From positions 1 to 64,000 of the forward strand of contig JAAEYW010000008.1 of the NCBI GenBank assembly GCA_018223185.1: a stretch of DNA of 64,000 nt. Direction: 5' to 3'. How positions within the stretch are numbered: the stretch's first letter is position 1; each line of letters begins with the position of its first letter. The notes beneath the pieces are model-generated. The model was not told the DNA's origin, did no database searches, and saw nothing but the letters and a program-made list of their open reading frames with translations. A program made the position numbers and the translations under genes. The DNA comes from Oceanospirillales bacterium. Lineage in GTDB: Bacteria > Pseudomonadota > Gammaproteobacteria > Pseudomonadales > Balneatricaceae. This document shows, piece by piece, positions 1 to 11,097 of this stretch.

Positions 1-91
1 CAGCGTATTCAGGGTTGATCGCATTCCAGGCAGAGCCGTAGGTCTCTTTCAGTGCAGCAACTGTTTCGATATCTTTAGTCAGAGTAGACAT
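1..91 (-). CDS. aceA: Isocitrate lyase, N-terminal fragment (cut by window edge)
   Basis: Only the first 30 codons are in the window. They read M-S-T-L-T-K-D-I-E-T, then V-A-A-L-K-E-T-Y-G-S, then A-W-N-A-I-N-P-E-Y-A. The A-INPEYA segment closely resembles the start of the long (about 530 residue) isocitrate lyase found in Pseudomonas and relatives, which cleaves isocitrate to glyoxylate and succinate in the glyoxylate shunt. The ATG is preceded by a good ribosome site (AAGGAA) at about 97-103. A LysR gene is divergent and shares the intergenic promoter region. The identification rests on a short stretch, so a different member of the family cannot be excluded. Confidence 0.8.
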   Translation of the reverse strand, partial: MSTLTKDIETVAALKETYGSAWNAINPEYA

Positions 92-255
92 GGCGTTTCC
101 TTCTCTCGTTCATTTGGCAGCTATGTGTGCTGCTCTGTTATTTGGTATGAAATCTATTCTATGCCTGTGATTAACATAAAGGAAATAAATGGCTATTATA
201 TAGAGTATTCATTTGATGAATATAGGTGTTGGATAACAGTAATGGCGGGCTATAT

Positions 256-1188
256 ATGAAACTTGATCAGATCGATCTTAACCTCCTGGTGTATCTTGAT
301 GTGCTATTGCGGGAGCGGAATGTCACCCGTTCGGCCAGTTTGTTGGGGATTACTCAGCCTGCCATGAGTAACGGCCTGCGTCGTTTAAGAGAAACTCTGG
401 GAGACCCGCTGTTGGTACGAACCAGTGAGGGGATGGCGCCAACCGAACGTGCTCAGACACTTCAGCCGCTGTTACGGCAGATACTTTCATCGCTGGAGCA
501 GGTTATTGAACCCAGCAGCGCTTTTGATGCCAGTACCAGTGACCGGGTATTCAGGATTATGACAAGTGATTATGGTGAATCGACTTTGCTGCCCAGGTTG
601 CTTAAACGGCTGCGCAAGCAGGCACCGAATATCGTTCTTGATATCATGACCCCCAGTGATATGAGTTTTGCCGAGGTAGAGCAGGGACTGGTTGATCTGG
701 TTATCAACCGGTTTGATACGATGCCCCAGTCGTTTCATCAGAAAAGCCTCTGGACCGACAGCTTTTCCTGTCTGTTTGCCGTTGATAATCCGATATCGCA
801 CGACTTTTGTCTGGAAACCTATCTTGAGGCAAAACATGTCTGGGTAAGTAAGACCGGTATGGGCGCAGGGATGGGAATTACACCCAAAGATATAAAACGT
901 CTTGGGTGGGTCGATGAAGCGCTGGAAAAAGAGGGGTATAAGCGGCAGATTACCGTCTTTACCCGGCATTATCAGTCAGCGGTATTGATGGCGCAGCAGA
1001 AGGGACTCATCGCTACCGTGCCGACCCGTGCCGCCACCGCTCAGTCTGATAATCCGCGGCTGATCATAAAAAAACCGCCGTTCCATATTCCTGATTTTGA
1101 GCTGAAGATGGCCTGGAGCCCTCTGCTGCAACACAATGTTGCCCATCAGTGGCTGCGTAATCTGATTGCTGAGGTGGCCGCGACTTGA
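256..1188 (+). CDS. LysR-family transcriptional regulator (NodD/PnbR-like subgroup)
   Basis: A 310-residue LysR-type regulator. The N-terminal winged helix-turn-helix (about residues 4-65) contains DLNLLVYLDVLLRERNVTR and TQPAMSNGLRRLRE. The latter is typical of the subgroup that includes NodD, NahR and PnbR. The rest is a periplasmic-binding-protein-like effector domain. I chose the ATG at 256 because it aligns with the usual M-x-L-x-x-x-DLNLL start; an in-frame GTG at 226 would add ten unconserved residues. It is divergent from aceA, so control of the glyoxylate shunt or of a linked two-carbon pathway is plausible but only inferred from position. The effector is unknown. Confidence 0.85.
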   Translation: MKLDQIDLNLLVYLDVLLRERNVTRSASLLGITQPAMSNGLRRLRETLGDPLLVRTSEGMAPTERAQTLQPLLRQILSSLEQVIEPSSAFDASTSDRVFRIMTSDYGESTLLPRLLKRLRKQAPNIVLDIMTPSDMSFAEVEQGLVDLVINRFDTMPQSFHQKSLWTDSFSCLFAVDNPISHDFCLETYLEAKHVWVSKTGMGAGMGITPKDIKRLGWVDEALEKEGYKRQITVFTRHYQSAVLMAQQKGLIATVPTRAATAQSDNPRLIIKKPPFHIPDFELKMAWSPLLQHNVAHQWLRNLIAEVAAT

Positions 1189-1400
1189 AGTCGTTTAGCA
1201 TTCGGCCTCAGGGGATGCGCAATGAACGTCCGGAGCAGACTCCTGACTAGATTATCCAGTCAGATACAAACCGCTTCTCAATCTGCGTATACCTTGGCCA
1301 GTGGTCGGTGTTGAGCGTATATTAACGGCGGGTTAGTCTATATAATTTTTTCACGGCTAATACTGGGTGTGTTATTCAGTTAAAAGAAAAGGAGATCAGA

Positions 1401-1715
1401 ATGCTTATCAGTAATATGGAAATACTACCGGGAAAAGAAGTTAAGACCCATCTCGGCCTGGTTCAGGGCAGTTCAGTCCGCGCCAAACATGTGGGTCGCG
1501 ATATTATGGCGGGGCTTAAAAATATCTTCGGCGGCGAGTTGAAAGGCTATACCGAGCTGTTGCAGGAATCCCGTGAAGAGGCGATGGAGCGGATGACGCA
1601 GCAGGCGCAGTCGATAGGTGCCAACGCGATACTCAATGTCCGTTTTTCCACCTCATCAGTGGCGCAGGGTGCTGCTGAAATCTATGTTTACGGTTCAGCG
1701 GTTATCCTGGAGTAA
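1401..1715 (+). CDS. YbjQ-family (UPF0145, heavy-metal-binding-like) protein
   Basis: A 104-residue protein of the YbjQ/UPF0145 family, a small pentamer-forming alpha/beta fold. The characteristic segments are present: an initial beta strand (LISNMEILPGKEV), the central FGGELKGYTELLQESREEAMERM helix region, and the GANAILNVRFSTSS block before a YVYGSAVIL end. A strong ribosome site (AAAGGAGAT) precedes the ATG. It is the first gene of a three-gene operon with another YbjQ-like protein and an M48 protease. The biochemical role of this family is not firmly known; the metal-binding label is historical. Assignment to the family is confident, function is not. Confidence 0.88.
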   Translation: MLISNMEILPGKEVKTHLGLVQGSSVRAKHVGRDIMAGLKNIFGGELKGYTELLQESREEAMERMTQQAQSIGANAILNVRFSTSSVAQGAAEIYVYGSAVILE

Positions 1716-1723
1716 TCCTCATA

Positions 1724-2191
1724 ATGACGAATCTGATCATATTTCTGGTGCTGATGACTCTGGGCTATCTGGCCGGTCAGATGGCAGAGAGAAAACATTA
1801 CAAGTCGATAATTCAACGCGAAAAGCGCTTCAGCGGTTTGCCGATCATTGCCAGTCGCTTTCCCCCAACCGATAAACTATTTAATCAGTGTCTGGTTACC
1901 GGTAATACGGTGATCTCGGTGGACTACTTTAAACGTTTTATCGCCGCGCTGCGTAACCTTCTGGGTGGCAGGGTTACCTCTTATGAGTCGCTGCTGGATC
2001 GTGCCCGGCGGGAATCCCTGTTGCGCATGCAAGCGCAGGCGTACGCGATGGGGGCTGAGTATGTGTTTAACGTTAAATACGAAACCGCCTCCATCTCTAA
2101 GGGACGAAAGAATGCCATCGGATCGGTAGAGGTGCTCGCCTACGGCACAGCGCTTATCGCCAGTGACAGCGGAACAGGTCGTGAAATTTGA
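1724..2191 (+). CDS. Membrane-anchored YbjQ-like protein
   Basis: This 155-residue protein has one hydrophobic N-terminal segment (residues 2-18) followed by a domain with the same pattern as the preceding gene: LLGGRVTSYESLLDRARRES and then GAEYVFNVKYETASIS before a VEVLAYGTALI strand. It therefore looks like a membrane-tethered paralogue of the YbjQ protein encoded 8 bp upstream. The downstream protease gene overlaps its 3' end by 29 bp, so the three are almost certainly co-transcribed and translationally coupled. The product is probably anchored in the inner membrane; the function is unknown. Confidence 0.8.
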   Translation: MTNLIIFLVLMTLGYLAGQMAERKHYKSIIQREKRFSGLPIIASRFPPTDKLFNQCLVTGNTVISVDYFKRFIAALRNLLGGRVTSYESLLDRARRESLLRMQAQAYAMGAEYVFNVKYETASISKGRKNAIGSVEVLAYGTALIASDSGTGREI

Positions 2192-3032
2192 ACACCGGGA
2201 TATTCCTGAAGGGATAAACGTCACGAATGTTCATCCCCTTCGGGAGTTGGCGGTTCTTTTGTGCGGGGCGGTTGTTCTGATAGTTGCCGGGGTCTATGTT
2301 CTGGGTCTGTCAGCAGGGTTTATGGCACCCTGTATCCCCTTCGAAATGGAGCGTAAACTGGCCTCCTCTTTTCCTGTTGAACAGGGGAGTGATGGTGAGG
2401 TGGAGGCCTACCTGCAGCAGGTGACTGATCGGGTCGTTAACGTGATGGCGTTGCCTGACGGTATTGATATAACCTTGCATTACTCGCAAGGGAATACAGT
2501 TAACGCATTCGCGACCCTGGGGGGCAATGTCATAGTGTTTCGGGGCCTGCTTGAAAAACTGCCCAATGAGAACGCACTGGCAATGTTGCTGGCCCATGAG
2601 ATTGCCCATGTAAAACACCGTGACCCGATTGTCAGCCTGACTCGCGGGGTGACAATCAGCAGCGCTTTAGGGTTGATACTGGGCTGGAGAGACCTCGATC
2701 TGATGGGCGAGGCGGGTGTCTATACCCTGCTGCATTTCAGTCGGACAATGGAGCAAGAGGCTGATAAAGAAGCACTGCAGGCGGTGTATCGACTCTATGG
2801 CCATACCCGTGGTGCCACCGATCTGTTCGACACTATCAGTGCCTGGCATAAAGCATCAGGGGCAGGCGATGGCATCGAGTTTATGCAATCTCATCCACTG
2901 GACCAGAACCGGATTGAAAGCCTCAATACCCTGACAACGTCTAACAACTGGCCGGAAGTGGGGCAGATTACGCCTCTGCCCCGGAGCGTTATTGAAGAGT
3001 TGAAAGGTCTGGGAAAAGAGACGTCGCTATGA
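2163..3032 (+). CDS. M48-family membrane metalloprotease
   Basis: A 289-residue zinc metalloprotease of peptidase family M48 (HtpX/BepA/LoiP superfamily). A membrane segment spans about residues 29-52, and the catalytic motif HEIAH lies at residues 145-149 with a third zinc ligand in MEQEAD at about residue 199. The start is a GTG inside the end of the preceding gene, giving a 29-bp overlap. The membrane segment points to the cell envelope, with the active domain most likely periplasmic. Co-expression with two YbjQ-like proteins suggests they work together, perhaps in envelope protein quality control; that is inference. The substrate is unknown. Confidence 0.87.
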   Translation: MTAEQVVKFEHRDIPEGINVTNVHPLRELAVLLCGAVVLIVAGVYVLGLSAGFMAPCIPFEMERKLASSFPVEQGSDGEVEAYLQQVTDRVVNVMALPDGIDITLHYSQGNTVNAFATLGGNVIVFRGLLEKLPNENALAMLLAHEIAHVKHRDPIVSLTRGVTISSALGLILGWRDLDLMGEAGVYTLLHFSRTMEQEADKEALQAVYRLYGHTRGATDLFDTISAWHKASGAGDGIEFMQSHPLDQNRIESLNTLTTSNNWPEVGQITPLPRSVIEELKGLGKETSL

Positions 3033-3495
3033 GCTCTGGATGACCACCATCTCAGTATTCACTGTGACCTTCTGGTAAGCACTTAACCAGAAGGTGCAAA
3101 CTCTGAGTCACGTGAGTGTGATTGATTAACCCCTTGATTTTATAAATATCAATTAGTATTTCATAAAGCATCCTGTGTTCAAACGCTACGACAGTCGATC
3201 CGGTGTGCGATATAGAGCTGTTCAATGGTTCACCGGAGCACCCCTGACGTAGTCTATAATTTTGCTTTAAGCCTGCTCAGCTTATGTTGTTAAGACCGTC
3301 CGGGCGGATATTCAGAATGAATAGTGTTAATCCGCTTTTCCTCTCTGGCTGTGGTTGTCTTAGCGTGCTCAATCAAAGGCGCCTGTCACTGACCGCTTCT
3401 CTGATACGCTTTTGGTTGTAGCTGTATTAGTAGCGTACTTTGCGGGGCTTGTTAATACATTGTTATATGCAACCTGTAGACAAGGAGATGACCTG
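3033..3495. other. Intergenic region with one strong inverted repeat
   Basis: There is no convincing gene in these 460 bases. Near the left end is an inverted repeat with ten-base arms (ACCTTCTGGT at 3067-3076 and ACCAGAAGGT at 3086-3095) that could end transcription of the protease operon, although no T-run follows. A reading frame entering the sulfotransferase from 3412 lacks a ribosome site and conserved residues, so I read it as upstream DNA. The promoter of the sulfotransferase should lie here, but I cannot pick one. Confidence 0.5.
3067..3095 (+). terminator. Inverted repeat, possible terminator of the M48 operon
   Basis: Ten-base perfect arms separated by nine bases, 35 bp after the protease stop codon. 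No T-tract follows, so it may be a processing or stability hairpin instead of an intrinsic terminator. Confidence 0.4.
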
Positions 3496-4398
3496 ATGAC
3501 TGAATCTAAGTTTCCTGTGAAGACGAGAGAGTTTCACAACCACCATTTTGATTCGACGGTCTGGAATGATTTTGTATTCCGCGACGACGATATTATCATT
3601 TCCACCTATGCAAAATCCGGCACGACCTGGATGCAGCAAATTGTGTCCCAGTTGCTGTTTTCCGGAGAGGAGGGGGTGGAGGTTGCTGAGATGTCACCCT
3701 GGATGGATTTGCGAGTTCCTCCGAAAGAAGTCAAGTTGCCGGCGGTTGAGGCGCAGACGCACCGTCGATTTTTAAAAACTCACTTACCTGTGGATGCGCT
3801 GGTCTTTTCAGAAAAAGCAAAGTACATCTACATCGGTCGGGACGGGCGTGATGTTGTCTGGAGTCTTTATAATCATCATCTTAATGCCAACGGAGCCTGG
3901 TATGATGCTCTCAACAATACGCCAGGCAGGGTTGGCCCGGAGATAGGGCCTCCCTGCGCGTCTGTCTCGCAGTATTTCGACGATTGGCTGGAAAAAGACG
4001 GCTATCCATTCTGGTCGCTGTGGGACAACGCCCGCACCTGGTGGGCGATTCGGCATTTGCCGAATGTGCACATGGTTCACTTTGCAAATCTGAAGTCAGA
4101 CATGCCTGGTGAGATTCGCCGCATTGCAGAATTCATTGGCACGCCCGTTGACGAATCGAAATGGGAGAGCGTATTAAAGCATTGTAGCTTCGACTATATG
4201 AAGGCCAATGCGACAAAGAGTGTTCCACTTGGTGGGGCGTTCTGGGATGGCGGCGCACAAACCTTTATTCATAAAGGCCAGAATGGCCGGTGGCGTGATG
4301 TGCTTTCAGCCGAACAGAATAAGCAGTATGAGCAGCGTGCGCAGTCAGAGCTTGGCTCCGACTGTGCCCATTGGTTTGCCACTGGTGAGCTCAGATAA
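3496..4398 (+). CDS. Sulfotransferase (PAPS-dependent, sulfotransferase family 1)
   Basis: A 300-residue cytosolic-type sulfotransferase, which transfers sulfate from PAPS to an alcohol, phenol or amine. The 5'-phosphosulfate loop YAKSGTTW sits at residues 38-45, the 3'-phosphate motif (YIGRDGRDVVWS, with the Arg and Ser ligands) at about 112-123, and the C-terminal KGQNGRW motif corresponds to the family RKGxxGxW signature. I chose the ATG at 3496 because AAGGAG lies eight bases upstream and the protein then begins at the normal family start. It stands alone between long gaps, so the acceptor substrate cannot be guessed from neighbours. Such genes are uncommon in bacteria and often horizontally acquired. 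Confidence 0.88.
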   Translation: MTESKFPVKTREFHNHHFDSTVWNDFVFRDDDIIISTYAKSGTTWMQQIVSQLLFSGEEGVEVAEMSPWMDLRVPPKEVKLPAVEAQTHRRFLKTHLPVDALVFSEKAKYIYIGRDGRDVVWSLYNHHLNANGAWYDALNNTPGRVGPEIGPPCASVSQYFDDWLEKDGYPFWSLWDNARTWWAIRHLPNVHMVHFANLKSDMPGEIRRIAEFIGTPVDESKWESVLKHCSFDYMKANATKSVPLGGAFWDGGAQTFIHKGQNGRWRDVLSAEQNKQYEQRAQSELGSDCAHWFATGELR

Positions 4399-5265
4399 TA
4401 TGTTTTCTGAGTGTCGCCGGATTGCGTATAACGAATTTTTTCTGGTGACGAGCGTTATCCGTTTTTGTCATAGCAAACAAGAACGGGCGCTGGTGTAAAT
4501 TAAAGGGCTTAGATTTTTTTAACCTTCGGTAAAAAATATTAGTGAGTATATTCTCAATAGAGAACACTGAGATAAACGCCACTACAAACGGAGCTGGACC
4601 TTTGAATTGGGGAAACGGCATTAATTGTATGGGGAAAGCCTTTCCGTCCATTGATACAGGCAATGAGTATGCCTTTTATGTTTTTATTCTGAAGCTTCGT
4701 GAGTACGTTTAATCAGAGCCAGATACCCTCATTTTCAGAAAGTCGCAGGCCTGGTAACTCTTATGTCCTTCCAGAATAACCCTGCGGTCAGGTAACCAGT
4801 TTTTGTTAATTATTTGTTTGTCGTGGCGGATTTTAACGGCAATACAGTCGAGAAAAGACTCGGATAAACTTCATCAAGATGTCGTTTCTGCTATTGAACT
4901 GACGGTGGTTATTACAGCACCGATGGGCGGATTTTCAATCGGCTGTAGGTTTTGTTACTGCAGTGCTTACAGGATTAGCTCATATTGCTTCTCTGTATCA
5001 TCGTCATGCACGAACTTCACTATACGCTAGTACTCTCTAAATTTAGTTTTGTTCTTAGATAAGATCTAATTGTCAAGATAGGTTTTTGTCTACAGTGTTG
5101 GGGGCGTGACTGGTAATAAAAATATCATCAAATCTTAATGTTTGATGTTTTTATGGTTTTGTAATGAATTGGTTTTGTTTATTAATAATTAAGTAATTTG
5201 TTTGTAATATTTGCCTACTATTATCGCTGCCAATGAATTCAGGGCAAGGTTTTTAGGTGGCGGTA
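4399..5265. other. Long gap without a recognisable gene
   Basis: About 870 bases between the sulfotransferase and the DUF2057 gene. Short frames exist on both strands (for example 4391-4663 minus and 4803-5030 plus), but they lack ribosome sites and family motifs, and codon use looks random. The right third is strongly A+T-rich and probably holds the promoter of the DUF2057 and porin genes. I see no insertion-sequence ends or RNA gene. The stretch could be eroded remains of lost genes. Confidence 0.4.
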
Positions 5266-5904
5266 ATGCGATTTAGTTCAAAATTATTTTTCTGTTCGAT
5301 ATTTTTATTTTCGGCTTCGGTCATGGCTTCTGTTAAGTTAACCGTTGACTCTGGTATTGAACTTATTTCAGTGAACGGAACTGAATTCAGTGGTGGTTTT
5401 TTTGGGGCAGGTAAAAATACTGTCGAACTACTGAATGGGGATAACCAGATTCTTGTTCGATATTCTGTAGAGATGAAATCAGCCGGTGATACTGAGATAG
5501 AGAGTAGTAATCCGCATGTGTTGTTATTTGGGGCTCACGATGATTTGGTCTTACTCTCGGCGCCTGAAATTGAAAAAATGGATGATTTGAAGGAATTCGA
5601 TAATGGTAAGTATTGGATTCTTACAGGTAGCTCTGGTGAATCTATTGATTACCAGGCACAGCCTCTTATCAGGGAAGGGTTTCAGCTCAGTCGGAATTAT
5701 GAGCAGGAACTTAAGGAGTTTAATCGTAAGGGTGGAGCTGTTTCTGTAAAAGCTGATAGTTATATTTCTGACGATAATATTTCTGCTGTGACTTCTGTTT
5801 TATCTGAAAATAATAATCTTCCCGAAGTCATGCTTCGCTACTGGTATTTTCAAGCTGATCATAAAACAAAAATGCGTTTTAAGTCCTGGGTGCTTGATAA
5901 ATAA
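5266..5904 (+). CDS. DUF2057 (YccT-like) secreted protein
   Basis: A 212-residue protein with an N-terminal signal peptide (hydrophobic run F-F-C-S-I-F-L-F-S-A-S, cleavage near VMASVK) followed by a YccT/DUF2057-type domain. The family landmarks seen are an early V-x-L-x-V-x-x-G-I-E-L strand region, HVLLFGAHDDLVLLSAPEI in the middle, and a C-terminal LRYWYFQADHKTKMRF motif. The protein should be periplasmic or surface-exposed; its role is not known. ATG 5266 follows AGGTGG at a good distance; a GTG at 5257 is the alternative. The gene is A+T-richer than most neighbours. It precedes the porin gene by about 100 bases in the same direction. Confidence 0.75.
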   Translation: MRFSSKLFFCSIFLFSASVMASVKLTVDSGIELISVNGTEFSGGFFGAGKNTVELLNGDNQILVRYSVEMKSAGDTEIESSNPHVLLFGAHDDLVLLSAPEIEKMDDLKEFDNGKYWILTGSSGESIDYQAQPLIREGFQLSRNYEQELKEFNRKGGAVSVKADSYISDDNISAVTSVLSENNNLPEVMLRYWYFQADHKTKMRFKSWVLDK

Positions 5905-6001
5905 TTTTATATTTTGGATGTTTGCCTTATTTCTTTATGAGGTGGCATGGAACGCCTTCAACTTAATTTTACTTTTTATATTTTCTAAACTGGAGAAAGA
6001 A

Positions 6002-6943
6002 ATGAAAAAGCTTATTCTGGCTGCTGCTATTGCAGCGACTACTGCAGGTTCTGCAAGTGCTGCGACTATTTACGAAGGCAAAGGTCTGACTTATAAATTG
6101 AAAGGTGATTTTCAAATACAGCTTCGCAAAGATGCTGGTGCGGATCAGAAACTGGATGTTGAGTTTGATGACCTTGAACTGAAAAACTCTGTTATCTACG
6201 ATCTTGGTGATGACATGAAAGCATTTGGTCAGCTGGACTTCGGTTATAAGAATTCTGCAGATGCTAAGTCTGGATATAATGGCAGCCAGCTGGAAGAGGC
6301 CTATGTTGGTCTGCAGTTTGGTAACGTTTCAGTTTCGATTGGTCAGCAGAACTTTGCTGTAGATAGCTTTGGTGTTGACGCTCAGATCGAAGACAAACTT
6401 AAGGAAGACCGGTTTGATGCAACAGCAACATCAGGTAATGATGTTGTGCGTGTAGACGTCAATATGGATAACTTTACACTTATTGCAACGACTGAACTTG
6501 AGGCTGCAAGTGAAGACAGTGCTGACGGTAAGGGATTTGATATCTTCTTGTCTACTTCTGTCGCGGGTGTGAATCTTGGTGCGGCTTACCAGAGCTTTGA
6601 TGAAGATCCAACCGTTTCCGGTGATGTTGATGTTTGGGGTGTAAGCGCTTCTTTTGATGCTGGCTTTGCAGAATTTGGTGTTGATTACAGTAAATCTGAT
6701 GATGGTACAACTGAGACTGATCAGTATAACCTGATGACTATTGTACCGGTTGCTGATACTACTGATCTGGGCTTGGGTCTGACTAAGGTTGATGATGGTT
6801 CAACTGACGAAACTGAGTGGTACGCTAACGTTGTGTACAAGTTCCCGGCTCAGAAGAACGTTTCTGTATTCGCTGAGGTCGCTGATACTGATAAAGACGG
6901 CGTTAAAATGGGCTATCTTGCAGGTATGCGCGTTAAGTTCTGA
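6002..6943 (+). CDS. Gram-negative trimeric-type porin
   Basis: A 313-residue outer-membrane porin. It has a classic signal peptide (MKKLILAAAIAATTAGSASA), alternating amphipathic beta-strand patterns throughout, many Asp/Gly-rich turns, and the outer-membrane assembly signature of a C-terminal phenylalanine (GMRVKF). ATG 6002 has a GGAG ribosome site six bases upstream; an earlier in-frame start would place a spurious extension before the signal peptide. The very acidic loops (many D and E) would fit a marine organism. A strong terminator follows directly, so the gene ends its transcription unit. Substrate selectivity cannot be read from sequence. Confidence 0.88.
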   Translation: MKKLILAAAIAATTAGSASAATIYEGKGLTYKLKGDFQIQLRKDAGADQKLDVEFDDLELKNSVIYDLGDDMKAFGQLDFGYKNSADAKSGYNGSQLEEAYVGLQFGNVSVSIGQQNFAVDSFGVDAQIEDKLKEDRFDATATSGNDVVRVDVNMDNFTLIATTELEAASEDSADGKGFDIFLSTSVAGVNLGAAYQSFDEDPTVSGDVDVWGVSASFDAGFAEFGVDYSKSDDGTTETDQYNLMTIVPVADTTDLGLGLTKVDDGSTDETEWYANVVYKFPAQKNVSVFAEVADTDKDGVKMGYLAGMRVKF

Positions 6944-7002
6944 AGTAAAAATCAGTATTCATTCTTAGTTCACCCCTTCGAGCTTTGAGTGAACATTTTT
7001 CA

Positions 7003-7029
7003 GGCCGGTTTTCTAACCGGCCTTTTTTT
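7003..7029 (+). terminator. Intrinsic terminator after the porin gene
   Basis: Perfect eight-base arms (GGCCGGTT / AACCGGCC) with a four-base loop followed by seven T residues. Confidence 0.92.
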
Positions 7030-7399
7030 GTTTATAACAGGGAGTAACTTAGATTAACCATATTGATGGTTAATAGATGGCCGGGGCCTATGTGATGAGC
7101 TGTGATGAGTCAGCTTTTTTATGTGGGCTCCGTTTCCGGTTATAAGGGGTTGAGTAGATAAGATGTTTTATTCCCTCAGGATGTGAACCGGTTATTAGAA
7201 CGATATTTGGGGGTACCCGCAGCACGTCATCAACCGAAGACAATGCACGCCAGGAGATGTGCATGCAAGGGGTGTTATGAGGTTAATGAATGATCTTATA
7301 GAGTTTTTCTGGCACTGCTCAAAGCATTGTCTTTAATAATAACGAAGGGCGCATTCAATAGTTGAATTTGCCCTTAGTAGTTTTTTTGATATTTACAGG
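7030..7399. other. Intergenic region, nothing identified
   Basis: About 370 bases between the porin terminator and the 3' end of katG. I find no open frame with a ribosome site, no RNA gene and no clear terminator for katG. Confidence 0.4.
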
Positions 7400-10115
<2,716 letters not shown>

Positions 10116-10985
10116 TTACTTTTCAATCTTATATGTATCAATTCGTTGTGAAAACATCATAGGCACATACAGCTGATCACCCTTAACCGTGATGTCCGCT
10201 GCATATTTGCCAGCATTGAAGAGCAACTGAACTGTTTTATCTTTGTATCCAAAAATATTGCCATTCATCCAGTCGCTGATCAGCAGGGAATCACCTGCAG
10301 CAGCAAGGCCATCCAGATTGCCAAACTGCTGAGCATCCTTATAGGGAGTCAGCGTTGCTGTCGCTCTGTTGACTGCATACAGTCCACCCAGTGTCTCTGT
10401 GGTGAAGTCGTCTTTGATCCCTGTTCCCCAGGACGCGACAATCAGTTCGTCATCTTTAAATATCAGGCCATTAGGGTGGGGTATTTGTTCGCCAGTGACC
10501 CACTGCTGCAGAGTATCATTTTGATAACGGTACAGGCCTCCTCCGAGCAGGTCGCTGATGTAGACAACGCCTGTGTCATCAATGGCGACATCATTTAGCA
10601 TCACACTGCTGTCTGCTTTAACCGATTTAACCAATACGCCCCGGTCAATATCAATAATGTGCAGTTGCTGCATATCCGCTACATATAGATGCTTCGAGTC
10701 TGTGGCCATGCCTTTTGGGGCATCCATACCGGTAGCCCAGACATGGCGGATTATTCTGCCTTCACTGGATAGTAAGCTGATATAGCCTTTGCCATTGAGT
10801 TCTGTCGGACTACCGTTGATATTCGAGACGTACAGTAATGGTTTGGTCGGATGGGCTAAAACCGATTCCGGTTCGTCGAAGCCTTCCAGGCTCCAGGATA
10901 TTTCCGGTGCTGAAATTGCAGCCTGGGACGATAGTGACAGCACTGCTAACGTGCTGCGTAAGACGGTTTGAATTGTTGTGTGCAT
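10116..10985 (-). CDS. Periplasmic SMP-30/gluconolactonase-like beta-propeller protein
   Basis: A 289-residue protein with a signal peptide (cleavage near SSQAAISA-PE) and a six-bladed beta-propeller of the SMP-30/strictosidine-synthase-like type. Blade-like repeats are visible: KPLLYVSNINGSP, SKHLYVADMQQLHIIDI, DTGVVYISDLLGGGLYRY, LIVASWGTG and DSLLISDWMNGNIFGY. Asp and Asn residues at blade ends (for example in LNDVAIDDTG and HPNGL) match metal-binding positions of lactonases in this group. It may hydrolyse a lactone or simply bind a ligand in the periplasm. The divergent XRE-like regulator gene at 11098 shares a 112-base promoter region and may control it. The substrate is unknown. Confidence 0.72.
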   Translation of the reverse strand: MHTTIQTVLRSTLAVLSLSSQAAISAPEISWSLEGFDEPESVLAHPTKPLLYVSNINGSPTELNGKGYISLLSSEGRIIRHVWATGMDAPKGMATDSKHLYVADMQQLHIIDIDRGVLVKSVKADSSVMLNDVAIDDTGVVYISDLLGGGLYRYQNDTLQQWVTGEQIPHPNGLIFKDDELIVASWGTGIKDDFTTETLGGLYAVNRATATLTPYKDAQQFGNLDGLAAAGDSLLISDWMNGNIFGYKDKTVQLLFNAGKYAADITVKGDQLYVPMMFSQRIDTYKIEK

Positions 10986-11097
10986 GAGGTGCTCCCTGAG
11001 TTGATAGCGCTCGATTGTGTTATATTTGATCCCTATTTCTATTCAATTAATTCCAGGTGTCTTTTTTTGATACTTTATTGGCGAATCAGGTAGCTAA

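Noticed and set aside
4391-4663. 90-codon minus-strand frame after the sulfotransferase
   Set aside because: No ribosome site, no recognisable domain, and it overlaps the end of the sulfotransferase; kept as gap sequence.
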